DNA from: Welwitschia mirabilis
Taxonomy: Eukaryota > Gnetophyta > Gnetopsida > Welwitschiales
Length of the DNA: 64,000 nucleotides
Direction of reading: 5' to 3'
Assembly (NCBI GenBank): GCA_051453625.1
Contig: JBOZIK010000001.1
Location: forward strand, 61,275,708-61,339,707
Both the position numbers and the translations under genes were made by a program. Positions 48,142 to 59,600 of this stretch are shown in pieces. Under the pieces are notes generated by a model, which was not told the origin of the DNA, did no database searches, and worked only from the letters and a program-made list of their open reading frames with translations. The first letter of the stretch is position 1; each line of letters starts with the position of its first letter.

Positions 48142-48610
48142 CTTAAAAAAATTGACATTCACTATCATTGATCATATCTTCCTTCCTCCTTCCAAATTAA
48201 TTTAGAATATACTTTCCCCTTCATTTACTAATTCTACTTTTGATGTCAACAATAAATTTTTGTATTTTTCCATTCTAAAGCCATAAAAAAATTTAAAAAT
48301 AAAAAATTCCATTTCTTTTTGTCATAGAATCTCATTTTTATTTTTCAAAATGATGATAGAATTTCATTTTTATTAAGTGTTAATAAATTTTATTTCTTAA
48401 TCTCCATGCATGACATGTCTTATCAAGGTATGCATACTTTTACCTTAGTCTGATTCATGCATGCTTAATCTTAACTGTCCATTTAAAATGAATGATCAAC
48501 TACTTATACTTGTCCTCTCATTTATAAATACAAAGTCTTATAACTTCATTTTCTTAAGAAGTTACTTGTGCTCATGCCTTACTCTATCCTTACATTCTTG
48601 TTTTTATATT
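48142..48610 (+). repeat. Array-specific module, copy 4
   Basis: Contains a small ORF at 48461-48652 starting MLNLNCPFKMNDQLLI. The module ends abruptly at TTTTTATATT and joins the middle of a leader (ATGAAGCAGAAAAGTAACAA), so the first part of the unit 5 leader is deleted. Confidence 0.7.
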
Positions 48611-49428
48611 ATGAAGCAGAAAAGTAACAAGATGGAAAATATTATGAAGTGAAAATAAAAAAATCTAAAGAAATTGCAAATGCAGGAAATAATAAAAGTA
48701 AAAAGTACGACTCTTAGAAATGTGAAAATAACAATGCAAGAATGAAAACTGTAATGCATGGAAGTAAAATGAGTTACAAGAGTAATAATACAATAAGTAA
48801 AATGCTAAAATGAAAAAAAAACCCTTATAAAAGAAATATTTGAGGATTTTTTCTCTTGATGTCTTCAAAACCCATAAAAAGGGGTTTTGTAAAAAGGAAG
48901 TTTGGGGAAGAAGAAGAAGGGAGAAATAAAAATAAAAATTAGCAAAAATGTATTCTATTTAAAAATCCTACAAAAACTCATTACCCTTCATGAGGATTTA
49001 GATATGGCAGTTTAATGAAAAAATTTAAAAAGAAAATGCAGTAACTAAAAGAAGTAATTGCTATACATAAAAAGAAAAAGGCCTTAGAAATGGACTAATA
49101 TAAAATATGAAAAATGTTGAAAATATAAATTGCAAGAATGTAAAGTACTAAAATGCAAATTGCTAAAATTTAAATTACTAAAAACAAAAAAAATGGCACT
49201 CAAAGAAGACTAGTATAAAAAGAAAGGAAAAAGGATCAGTTCAGGTTCCACTTTAAGAGGACTAGTAGTATTCATTGGGAAAAAGAAAAAGGGTGCTAAA
49301 AATAAAATATCATAAAAGAAAATAATAGAAAAGAGCAAGAAAGAAAAAGAGCAGAAATGGAAATATCTATGCATGCCCCACCATAGCTACCATGCCATTA
49401 ACCCTTGAAAATGATGCCAAAAATCCTT

Positions 49429-50638
49429 TGTAGTTTAGTTTTTTCTACGCTTGATATTAATATAAATATTGTGAGTTTGAGACATCGTCCTTGGATTCAA
49501 ATCCTGATGAAGAAAATCCAACTTTTACCAATAAATAACTGGGACTTCTATTTTTAGTATAGTAATAGTGTCATTCTTTTCAAGGGATAAATGCATTAAC
49601 AAAATAGTAAAACATGCATAGGACCAGTTTCTATAACTATAAAAAAATGATTCCATGTTGCAGAGTGAGATTGTGTTGTTAACAAGTATATAAAACTAAG
49701 AATGAGGCATAACCTTAAGAGATAGCATAGACATAACAACAATAGAATAAGTTCTAATAATAAATAAGTTTCTTTATGATGGTATTAAAGAAGCCATGTA
49801 AAGCATTCATCTAAGCTTAAGCATGATGACATAATCTCTTTTATCATATAAATGCTAGTGGAGACTTCCAGTCACCTTAGCTATTTTAGCTTGCTTTAGA
49901 AGCATGAAAAGTAGGATATTACTAGCAAATATCATCAAATGATAGCAAACTATAGCTTGAGATTAACACAAACAGAATCACTTATAAATACATAAAAATA
50001 TCAACATAATCCACTTTATACTAATCATTATAAGTATGAAAACACTTACACACTTGAAATAATAAAACTAGATTACATGAAACATCAATACTTTATTACA
50101 TGAATAGAGGAAAAAATACATGAAAGAAACTTGAAAGAAAGCATGAAATGCCATTCTAGTTAGAAGTTAGCTCATTCTTAAAGGAAAAGCTTAGAAGCAA
50201 GACATAATGCATGCTCTCTCAATAATGTTCAGAATTAATGCAATAGTCAACAACCTTAATAGTGAGATTAAGGTGGTCATTTATACATTGAAAACTAGGG
50301 TTAGGGCTAAGGTTTTGTAAATTTGTATGAAAATCGGCTTTTCCAAATTAGGTAACTAATAGAATCAATTGAGGTTTGTTTGAAGAAATAGCCTACACTG
50401 CTATTAGGTTCCACCGATGTCGCTAGCCTTCTAGAGAGATATGTCCATGACTTCTATAGAGTGATACTTTAGCCTATTAAACACCTGCAAAATCACAATG
50501 TGGAGGCCAAATATTAGTAAGTTGTAATTTTAATAGCATTAACCAAAATAAATGCATAAAACTATGAAAAGAAGAACTTGATCATGTTAAATTGGCCTTC
50601 ATTACTTGAGATGAATCTCACTTTGTACATGTTAATAG
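49429..50638 (-). repeat. Gypsy LTR, array unit 5
   Basis: About 1,210 bp. Starts TGTAGTTTAGTT and ends TACATGTTAATAG. Primer-site remnant at 49402-49419 (CCCTTGAAAATGATGCCA) is one of the best preserved in the window. Confidence 0.75.
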
Positions 50639-51122
50639 TTTAAATGATTGACATTCACTATCATTGATCTTAGCTTCCTTCTAAGTTAATTTAGAATACA
50701 CTTTTTTTTTAATTTAATAATTTTACTTTTGATGTCAAAAATAAATTTTCCTATTTTTCCATTCTAAAGCCATAAGAAAATTAAAAATAAAAATTCCATG
50801 CCTTTTTAGCACATAATATCATTTTTATTTTTCAAAATGCTGATAGAATTTCATTTGTATTAAGTGTTAATAAATTTAAATTCTTAATCTCCATGCATGA
50901 CATGTCTTATCAAGGTATGTATACTTTTACCTTAGTTTTATTCATGCATGCTTGATCTTAATTGTCCATTTTTAATGAATGATCAACTACTTATACTTAT
51001 CCTCTCATTTATAAATACAAAGTTATGTCCCTTCATTTTCTTAAGAAGTTACCTGTGCTTATGCCTTACTCGACCCTTATATGGTTGTTTTTATATTTGT
51101 TATCCATTCCTATTCCATATAG
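50639..51122 (+). repeat. Array-specific module, copy 5 (array end)
   Basis: Last module; similarity to the array stops at TATTCCATATAGACTAA. A small ORF at 50948-51127 starts MLDLNCPFLMNDQLLI and is open for 59 codons. Confidence 0.7.
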
Positions 51123-54100
51123 ACTAAAGTTGATGTCCATTCCATTATTGCCATTTTTTATCTAACCATGTCCAAATTTTAATAAGATGTCTGAAAGAAT
51201 AGCAGATTTCATTGTGAAGGGTGTATTCCATTACTGCTTTGAAGAATATGTTGCTACTTACTTATAGAAGATAGAGGAAAGAAGATGGAAAAGCCTTTTT
51301 TATAAGAGAATAGAAGCCTTATTTCCTAATAAGATAAAATATATATATATTTTTTAAGAATTTGTATGTCATGCATAATAAGTAGAGTGATAAAGAAGGG
51401 GATGATGAGGAGAAGGAAAAAGAAAGAGCATCGTGGAAGCTTGCTATAATGGAAAGAAGGATGGAAATTTTTATCTCTCCAATGCTTATTTCTAAAGCAT
51501 TTTCTTTACAAGATGATGAATTTCATGCCTGCAATTTGGAGAATGATTAAGCTAAGATATGCGATAAATCAGATGTTGAATATGCTCTAATTATACATGC
51601 TAGCTTACGATGTATATTTCTTTTTAATAACTAGTGGATACTATTTAAATTTATTATTAGATATGTATATCCTTCTTTCCATATTTCATACGCATACTTT
51701 GATTCTCTTGCTCTTATTTCTATCATCTAACATGAAAAAATATTTAATATTTTTAAATTTCTCTTTAATCTCATTAAAGATTCAAGAGGAGATACTAAAA
51801 ATTTTCCAACCCCCTCTTATAAGTGATCTTATATTTATAGATGCTAATGAACCCATGCATGTTTAGGGTTGAAATGAAAAGACCATTAAGTTTATGAAAG
51901 AATGGAAAATTACAAGAGTAAAGGTTCATGAAAATATAGAGTGATCATTAGGAATAGGAGTAGACACTTTAAGAATTCAAGAAGAATAAGAAAAGTAGGA
52001 AGAAGAACCATAAAGATAAAGGTTACATCCTCTTACTTTTTCATAAGAGAAAAGACAACTCATGAAAATGGTGCTTAGAAAGCATAAAACTTAGATATAG
52101 ACAATTTAGAGGAAAGATTAAAAAAAAGAAATAATGAAAAATATTGATGAAATAAAAGAAAGTAATGTCCAAACTTGATCAATTCATAAGAACTAAGAGC
52201 TAACAAGGGATCGTTTTATAGAAGATTTCCCATAAGACCTCCTTCTTTTGCTTGATGTACTTTCTTTTTTCTTCCATATGATTTCTTCTATGTCTTGTAA
52301 TGTTTTTAAAAGTTCAAGTACTAAAAATGTGTGATTTTTCTTTTGCAAATTGAGCTGTAAAGTTAAATGTTTTGACATACTTTTAACTCTTTCCAAACAT
52401 TTGGGAGGCAATGTAACATTTTTATTTGGATGCTGTAAGGCATTAGCAATTTTCATATTTTACTTAATTTATTATAAAAATCATATAATTTTCTTTGCTT
52501 TATTACATTTTTAAAGGCTAAAATTAAAAACCTTGATGAAAATATTGAAAATTGCAAGTGGAATTGTACTTTAAAAACTAAAATTTTTGTGTCTTTTAAA
52601 TTTTATACATTATTCTGACTTAATTATATGTGAAAATTGAATTTGAATTTAAGGATCTAAAGCTTATTTAAATATTTTTTTTAAAATCTTGAATGTAATA
52701 CTTTAAAAATTTTAACATTGCATATAGCCTTTGGAAGTTATATATTCACATTATTTACTAAGGAAGTAGCAACATGCAAGTTGAAGGATGTTAGTATACC
52801 TTATTCCTTACCAATTTAACCCTTTAGTAAATAAAATGTTTTAAGTCTATAAATGACATGTTTAGTATTAATTTTTACTAGTCAAGTCTAATTATATAAT
52901 GACCCTAATTTTATTAAAAAGAGTAACACTAGGTTTTTACTATGCAAAACATGCTTGTCCACTTAACATTTTATAAAAGTTATAATTCCAAATAAGACTG
53001 GTGCTACCATCAGATGCATAATGCCATTAGTATTTTGAAGCATAATGGTTTTCGCAAAAGTTAGAAAAAATATTGATTGTTAAATAATAAAATCAAATCT
53101 AGAGAAAGTAGTAAAAGGTAAATTAAGTGCTAAAAATATAGGGGATCTTCTTAAATAATCAAGATCCACTTAATTAATTTTAATGATTAAGTAATCTTAC
53201 TTTGATTGGATTTAATGTAAATTAATGTATCAAGCACGTGAAATTGAATGGGAGTCTTCAAACCTATGATTATTTAAACACAACCTACCTCAAGGATTAA
53301 AGCATCTCATCTAAGATCATCATTCAATCTAAAAACTAAATCTTCATCCTAAAACACATTCCTTATTATTGCATTCATCATTTTCATTTCTTTCATTTTT
53401 ATTGATCACATTATTGTTTCCATGGCTATGATAAGAAATTATCTCATCATGATGTTTGAAGCTCTTTTCTTCCTCCCTAAGCATATTGGAATGATTGTTT
53501 CATGAGCAAACTTCCTTGCCAAAACTAAGGACATTCTCTAAATTAAATTGTTGTTTACTATAATGTTTGCATTTTTGCTTAATGTAATTTAAGCTATGAT
53601 TGAATGTTGTTTTTGTTTTTGTCATTAATGCATTTATAATTATTAATATTACAATAACTCATTTTGAGCATTCTTTTACACTTATTGTTTTGGATTTGAT
53701 TACTTTAATATTTAGGGTTTTATCACGGTGGATGATTAATGTGTTAGGGATTATAACATCATTCATGATTTTCTATTTTTCCTTCATTTCATTGTAAGAT
53801 GATCCCTTTTTGACTAGTGATTATATTTTAGTATTACTGTGATGATATTTTAGTATTACTAGTCTTTTTAGTTGCATTTATGACATTTAAGATCTATAAT
53901 AAATTATCAATTATGTTTAATTAAAAAAGTGACAATGATTTCTCTTGTTGCCTTTATTTAAGATTACTTGGTTTGTTGCCCTCTAAAAAATTATTTCTAG
54001 TTCTTAAGAGAAGAATTTTTTTAGTATTAAGTACTTTTTACATCTTGTAAAACACTCTTTAATATCTCTATGTATATCTCGATTTCACTAATTGTAAGCT

Positions 54101-56228
54101 TTGAAATTATCTTATGAACCTTATGGGAGAATGACAATTAGGGTTGCTTGTACTATAACAAATGATCCTAGTTTTTGTTTTGATACTTATGCTTGGATTT
54201 CTAACGCATATTTTTAAATACTTTTTTTGATGTTAATTATTAAGGCATAACATGCTGCAACCTAAAGTTATGGACTTTGATAATTTGTGCTTTCATTTCT
54301 TCATGGATAAGCTTACTTCATTATTTCTTTCTTCTATTAAAAAAACATTTTATGTAATTTGCATAATCAAAAAAATTTATAAATTAAAAATTAATATCTA
54401 ATAAAAATTTACTTCATAAGAACTTTCGACAATTTCTTTGTATAACATCTATATATCTTTTAAAAATACGTATCTAGATTATTAACGAGAGAAAAAACAA
54501 AATGTAGATTTTATAACTTTAGACACTTAGCTAGGTACTATTCTTTTAATTTGAACTTAAGAAAGAGCATCAAGAGCATTAAAAAGTTTATAGAAGAAAG
54601 ACAAATTCCATTATAGTAATCATTATTTTTTTGAGAAAAAAGAACCATTTATTATAATAGAAAGCAATTACTTGATGTATCTCTTCTCTATTTTTGTCTA
54701 CCTATAGAAATCATGGGCTTAGGCCTACGTCATTTGCAAGCTAAATATTCTCGAAACTAGCTAAAATTTCTTTTACAAATTTAAACTTGTACCTACTAAT
54801 ACTGATGCCTGGTAGGATTTAAGACTAGATCTCAAACATCCCTTTTAAGGGTAACTCTTCTAAAGGAAACTTAAGTATGATAATTTTTTGTTTTGTTGCT
54901 TTTGATTCTCTAAATTCCAAATAGTCTGCAACCTTTTTTTACTTATTATTTGGCCTTGTATCCTAAGCTAAAGGATGTCTTCATTGAGTCAGAGGCAACA
55001 CTTAGTAATTGTGAAGATAATATTTTTCATTTTTATAGTAGAATTTGCATTAAAGATTACTCTTATTGCTTAAATCTTTGACTTATTTCTTCTTTAGGCA
55101 AGATAGAGACTTAATGTTTTGATCCTGTTACTTATTTCTTTTGTAGGACAAATAGCTTCTTAATGTTGTAACACCCTCAAATTAAAGCAAGAATAAAACT
55201 TTTCTTTAATAGTTTTCCATTTTGCCATGACTTTTCCCCACCATATATATTGATTACTGGGGAGGGTAACCTCCAAGGAAGGTACTCTCAGGAGGTTATT
55301 CATCATGATTGATATTCTATAAAGCTTCTAACTATCATAATCCTATGACTTTGGTTGTCCTGTAAATTGCTATAATAAAACTATAAAGGAGTCTCCTTAT
55401 AAAATAAGGGCCTTCATATGTTGAGTCCAGTATGTTACATCCAGTTAATTTCTAGATTTAAACGAAAAGAAATTATTTTCAACAACAAAGCTAAAACACA
55501 CTTTTATCACCATGCATGCTGTATCGAGGATTCTGATAGTCAAGATGAATCCTAACAATACGGTTACAAACTTCATAATTGTATAAAGAATGAAAGAAAC
55601 TTCTCAATTACATAGGCAAATCTCTTATAAAAGGGTGATACCCTAAAAACTTGCAATTACTTTAGATCGTCTATGACTATTTCAAGCTTCACAAGATAAC
55701 ATTCACCCAAAACCCTATAGACTTTTGTGTTGCACAACTACCCTAGGTTTCCTCTTTCTATTTTGTATATATGAATTGTTTATTCATCTATATAAAATTC
55801 AAAACGTTTAAAGTCCTATGATATTGGTACAATTATAGTTTTACTCGTAGATTTAAGGTACAGTTGGGGAGGGGCTTTAATATTTTGTGTGTCAATCATA
55901 GATGAGACTTAGATATCTGAAAGCTCTCCACTAATAAAGGTCACCTGTAAATTTTTATGAAATCAAATAAACAAACAACTCTGAGAAATACAACATAGTT
56001 TCTTATGAATTAAGCTCTTCATAGAAATTTAAAAATTTTATTTTCAAAAAATGGCCTCGAAAATTAATACCGCTAATGCCTTTTAAACAAGTGTTCCATA
56101 TAATACTTTTGAATATTTTCCTGCTATAATAAAATATAAAGAATTGTTGTTATTATTTTTAGTATAATTAATGAAGCAGGCTAAATAACTTTCTATCTCA
56201 TATTACATGGGGTATACAGCTAAATGCA
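51123..56228. other. AT-rich intergenic stretch without a clear gene
   Basis: I see no domain or repeat of the window here. Weak items: an eroded coding-like stretch at 51189-51330 on + (FHYCFEEYVATYL, then a stop, then EERRWKSLFYKRIEALF); a lysine-rich open frame of 87 codons on - at 52456-52193; an imperfect local duplication near 55078-55160 (TTATTTCTT...TAGG...AATAG twice); and TGTAACACCCTC near 55166, a motif that often opens chromovirus LTRs, without a second end that I can see. Confidence 0.4.
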
Positions 56229-56349
56229 CACCACAAATTTGAAACTGTGTGCCACGTGTCCCCACCCCAATGCATGATGTACACAAATTTAATAAGAGCA
56301 CCACAAGTTTGAACTGTGTGCCACATGTCCCCACCCCAATGCATGATGT
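56229..56349 (+). promoter_or_regulatory. Duplicated G-box/RY-like module upstream of the TatD gene
   Basis: A roughly 51-bp block is present twice with a 70-bp period (56229 and 56299). Copy 1 holds GCCACGTGTCC, a G-box/ABRE core (CACGTG at 56253-56258); in copy 2 this is GCCACATGTCC (CACATG at 56322-56327), one transition away. Both copies end in CCCCAATGCATGATG, containing the RY core TGCATG. The block lies about 100-220 bp upstream of the start codon. G-box and ABRE sites bind bZIP or bHLH factors and RY cores bind B3 factors; use in this gene is inferred. Confidence 0.6.
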
Positions 56350-56450
56350 GAGACAGTTTAGCTTCTCTGATAATTAATCCTCTCCGCTCTCCAGTATGAA
56401 TAGACTTTGCATTCGGGGAAGGACAGAAGCACGAGCAGCTCCTTATTGTA

Positions 56451-56609
56451 ATGACAGCGACGACAATGGCAAGCGCAGGGGCTGGGTTGCGGTTGTTCGA
56501 TGCGCACTGTCATTTGCAAGACCAAAAAATACATGGAATCGCCCACAGTCTCATCTCGGCAGCCTCTCGTCTCGGTGTCCAAGGCTTTGTCGTCAATGGC
56601 ACCTCTGAA
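56451..56609 (+). CDS. TatD gene exon 1
   Basis: 53 codons, ending in phase 0 at GAA before the donor GTATCT. The stretch is GC-richer than its surroundings. Start chosen at the first in-frame ATG (MTATTMASAGAG); residues before LRLFDAHC are not conserved in the family, and M6 is an alternative start. Confidence 0.85.
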
Positions 56610-59600
56610 GTATCTTTTAACTTTTCTTATTTCATCTTTGTATGGATGCTTTCTCCACACACACGGTGTAATTGGCACAGAATGATGTACGCTTTAGTCA
56701 TGTCAATTATTCTATTTTCTCTTTTTCAATTTCCCATTTATCTGGGAGAGTTTGAACTCAAGTCGTGCCAACCTGAGAGGCTTAAGGGATGATTCCTTTG
56801 GAAAGGACAGCGTCTACTGCTTGACAGCAATCTCTGTTATATACATAGATGAAATGAATTCTTAAACTGCGGAGAGTGAATTACGAACTTTGTGACAGAA
56901 ATACAACATGCTAAGTTGGTAATGTGTTGTAAGCCGCCTTCGAATCAGTCTCTACCTCAGTTTATGCTGTTCATGCCTTAGTTTATGCTATTCAGCCCAT
57001 TCGGGAATAACATTCCTGACGTGTTTTATGATTCTTTGTAGAACTGCAACTTAGAAACATTTCATATTAGACTTATACCCTATAGATTTTCATCTTACGA
57101 AGAAAACCAGTCCGTTAAGAATGCGGCACGGATTCCATAATCGTCCATTTAGCGGGGGAAAAAGGAAAAGCTTATTCTTTTGCAAATGTACGTTAGATCT
57201 CTACTCTTCTGCTGAATTTCTTTCTCACCCATATATTTATACAGATATATATCCTTCTCTCGCTTGTATGGAAAATATTCTAACAGTAAGTATAATGATC
57301 CATCCTGAAAAATACAAAGTTTATGTAATTGTGCATTGGTTTCACAACTTTTAAGTCTAATTTAACTAAATCTATAAGAAAAGGGGGAAGGGAAGAAGAG
57401 AACAAGAAAAGAAAACGAGGAAAAGGAGGAGGAGAAAGGTAAGGGAGAAAGGGGCAGATGAGGTAGGATGGGAGACTAGGTGGAAGAAAAGGTTGAGCAA
57501 AGTTGAGAAAGGGGTCCTCTAGCATCTAGGGGTTGGGTTGGTATCCAATAGTACCCAACCATTTGCTTGGTTTAGACCTTTTAGTTTTCTTCGGAGGCAT
57601 TCTCTTTCCCTTAAAGAGGTTTTGATACTAGACGATGCATAGTAGCAGCACAAATATGAGAGAGAATATTGAGAAAAGAACTAGACAACAATAATGGGAA
57701 GAAAAGAGAGGAAAACAATAGAAACAAACTAAGTGAAAATTCCTTGATATGCTCTTCAATGCCTTGAAGTACAACTCTTCCTTTTTATACAGTTACAAGG
57801 AGGGAAAAGAGAAATTTAACTACTATACACTCTTCCATAGAAACTAAGAATTTTCTCAAGCTTTTTAGGGCATTTTTGTGGTTTGTCTTGGACTATCTTT
57901 TCTTTGGGATCTCAGTGTTTTGATGGCCTAGTTTAGGATTATGGTTGATGCTTTTGCATAAGAAAAAGCTTTTTTGTACTGTGTTGCAATTTGAGCTTGA
58001 GCATGCTAGTCTATCAGCATTAATTCGTCATAGTTCTTTACATGTAAGATAAGCACCACTAGCTTGAAGAAGATTGCTTCTAGTGAAATTTAACTTACTC
58101 ATGCATAGCTTCATCTTGTTTTGAAGACTTTATCTACATATGTCTTCCTAGCCTTTGTTTGCAATTGCATTTGTGTTATCTAAAAATGGAAGGAACTTTC
58201 TCATTGTTCTTTCCCTTCTTATGGTCATGGCATGTTTTAAAATTTATACAATGGAGATTTTAATAATGTAATTTGGATGGTATAGTCCTCTTCCATTTGC
58301 AATGGGCCAAGTAATATGGTCCATTGTAAAGTAATTATCATGTTATTTTGATGCTTGTTTTAAACACAAAGGAATGTTAGAATCTATGTTGCTGATATAT
58401 TCTAGAGAAATTTTAAAAAGTGATTCTATAGTTCATGTATCAGACTAATACAAATTATGAATAAACTAATAGAAACAATTCACATAACTAATATGCTATG
58501 CATAGAAATAAGTGGTTAAACTAATCCATTCATTAACATTTAACAATGATGAACAAGGAGACACCCAAATAACATGACTCCAATATAGCTGACACATCCT
58601 CTCAATTCCTTCGTAAACTCACAATTATGAAGAAAGTCTCTTTGAATCTAGAAGTACTCCCATGGTAACTGAAGAAAGCACCTCCAAGTATTCATCATAA
58701 AGAAGTTCTATTGAAGGTATCTTGACAATTAGTCATGGTTGTGCATAATTTCATAATGCATCCTATTGCTTACCTTCCCAAAGTAGTTCCATTCAAGGTG
58801 TCTCTTGACACTTCTTCTGGATCTGCCAACTAACATTCACCTCATAAATGTAAGTCATGGTATAAAATTCATAAATTAATTAATTATGTCACCACTATGA
58901 AATTTACAACAATAAAACAGAATCATGTATTAATCATTGGAAAATTCTTTGCATGCATTGATCCTAACAAAGATTGGCTCCCCCTTTGAGCAGGTAGCAT
59001 AACAGAGAAACTCAAATTCAGGTCTTCTCAGATAAATCAGTAATAGAGAGATAATGTGGGAATAAAGAATCCAATAGCCATCATAAGAATTTAGTGTCAA
59101 TTAGCAGTTAACTGAGATCGAAGAGTTATTTTGTAACTGCCTTCAATGCTTATTTCAGTGATAATCAACATGCTCTTAACAATAACATTTATAATCAACA
59201 TTCTGACCGAACGTTTTGATTTGTAACATTAATACTATTTTTTGAATTTTTTTAAATACAATTTCTAGAAGGTAATGGATTATCTATAACAAAATGATTG
59301 TTTTGTAAGCAGNNNNNNNNNNNNNNNNNNNNNNNNNNNNNNNNNNNNNNNNNNNNNNNNNNNNNNNNNNNNNNNNNNNNNNNNNNNNNNNNNNNNNNNN
59401 NNNNNNNNNNNNNNNNNNNNNNNNNNNNNNNNNNNNNNNNNNNNNNNNNNNNNNNNNNNNNNNNNNNNNNNNNNNNNNNNNNNNNNNNNNNNNNNNNNNN
59501 NNNNNNNNNNNNNNNNNNNNNNNNNNNNNNNNNNNNNNNNNNNNNNNNNNNNNNNNNNNNNNNNNNNNNNNNNNNNNNNNNNNNNNNNNNNNNNNNNNNN

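Larger units (their letters stand above)
38501..51122. repeat. Tandem array of gypsy LTR-leader units with an extra module
   Basis: Four units follow copy 2: 38976-42090, 42091-45778, 45779-48610 and 48611-51122. Each reads, on the + strand, leader, degenerate primer site, LTR of about 1.2 kb, then a module of about 480 bp; the first module is at 38501-38975. Unit length is near 2.8 kb: unit 2 is inflated by an artefactual gap, unit 3 by an 868-N gap, and unit 5 lacks the first few hundred bases of leader. No gag or protease sequence is present in any unit. Confidence 0.85.

Noticed and set aside
38501-51122. CRISPR-like or short-spacer repeat array
   Set aside because: Repeat units are about 2.8 kb and derive from a retrotransposon; there are no short regular repeats with unique spacers, and the genome is that of a plant.
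52193-52456. 87-codon - strand frame (MKIANALQHPNKNVTLPPKC and a Lys/Ser/Arg-rich end)
   Set aside because: More protein-like than most, but no recognisable domain, no continuation upstream and no splice context that I can defend.
55160-55930. Chromovirus-type LTR suggested by TGTAACACCCTC
   Set aside because: No matching end, primer site or internal region could be found nearby.
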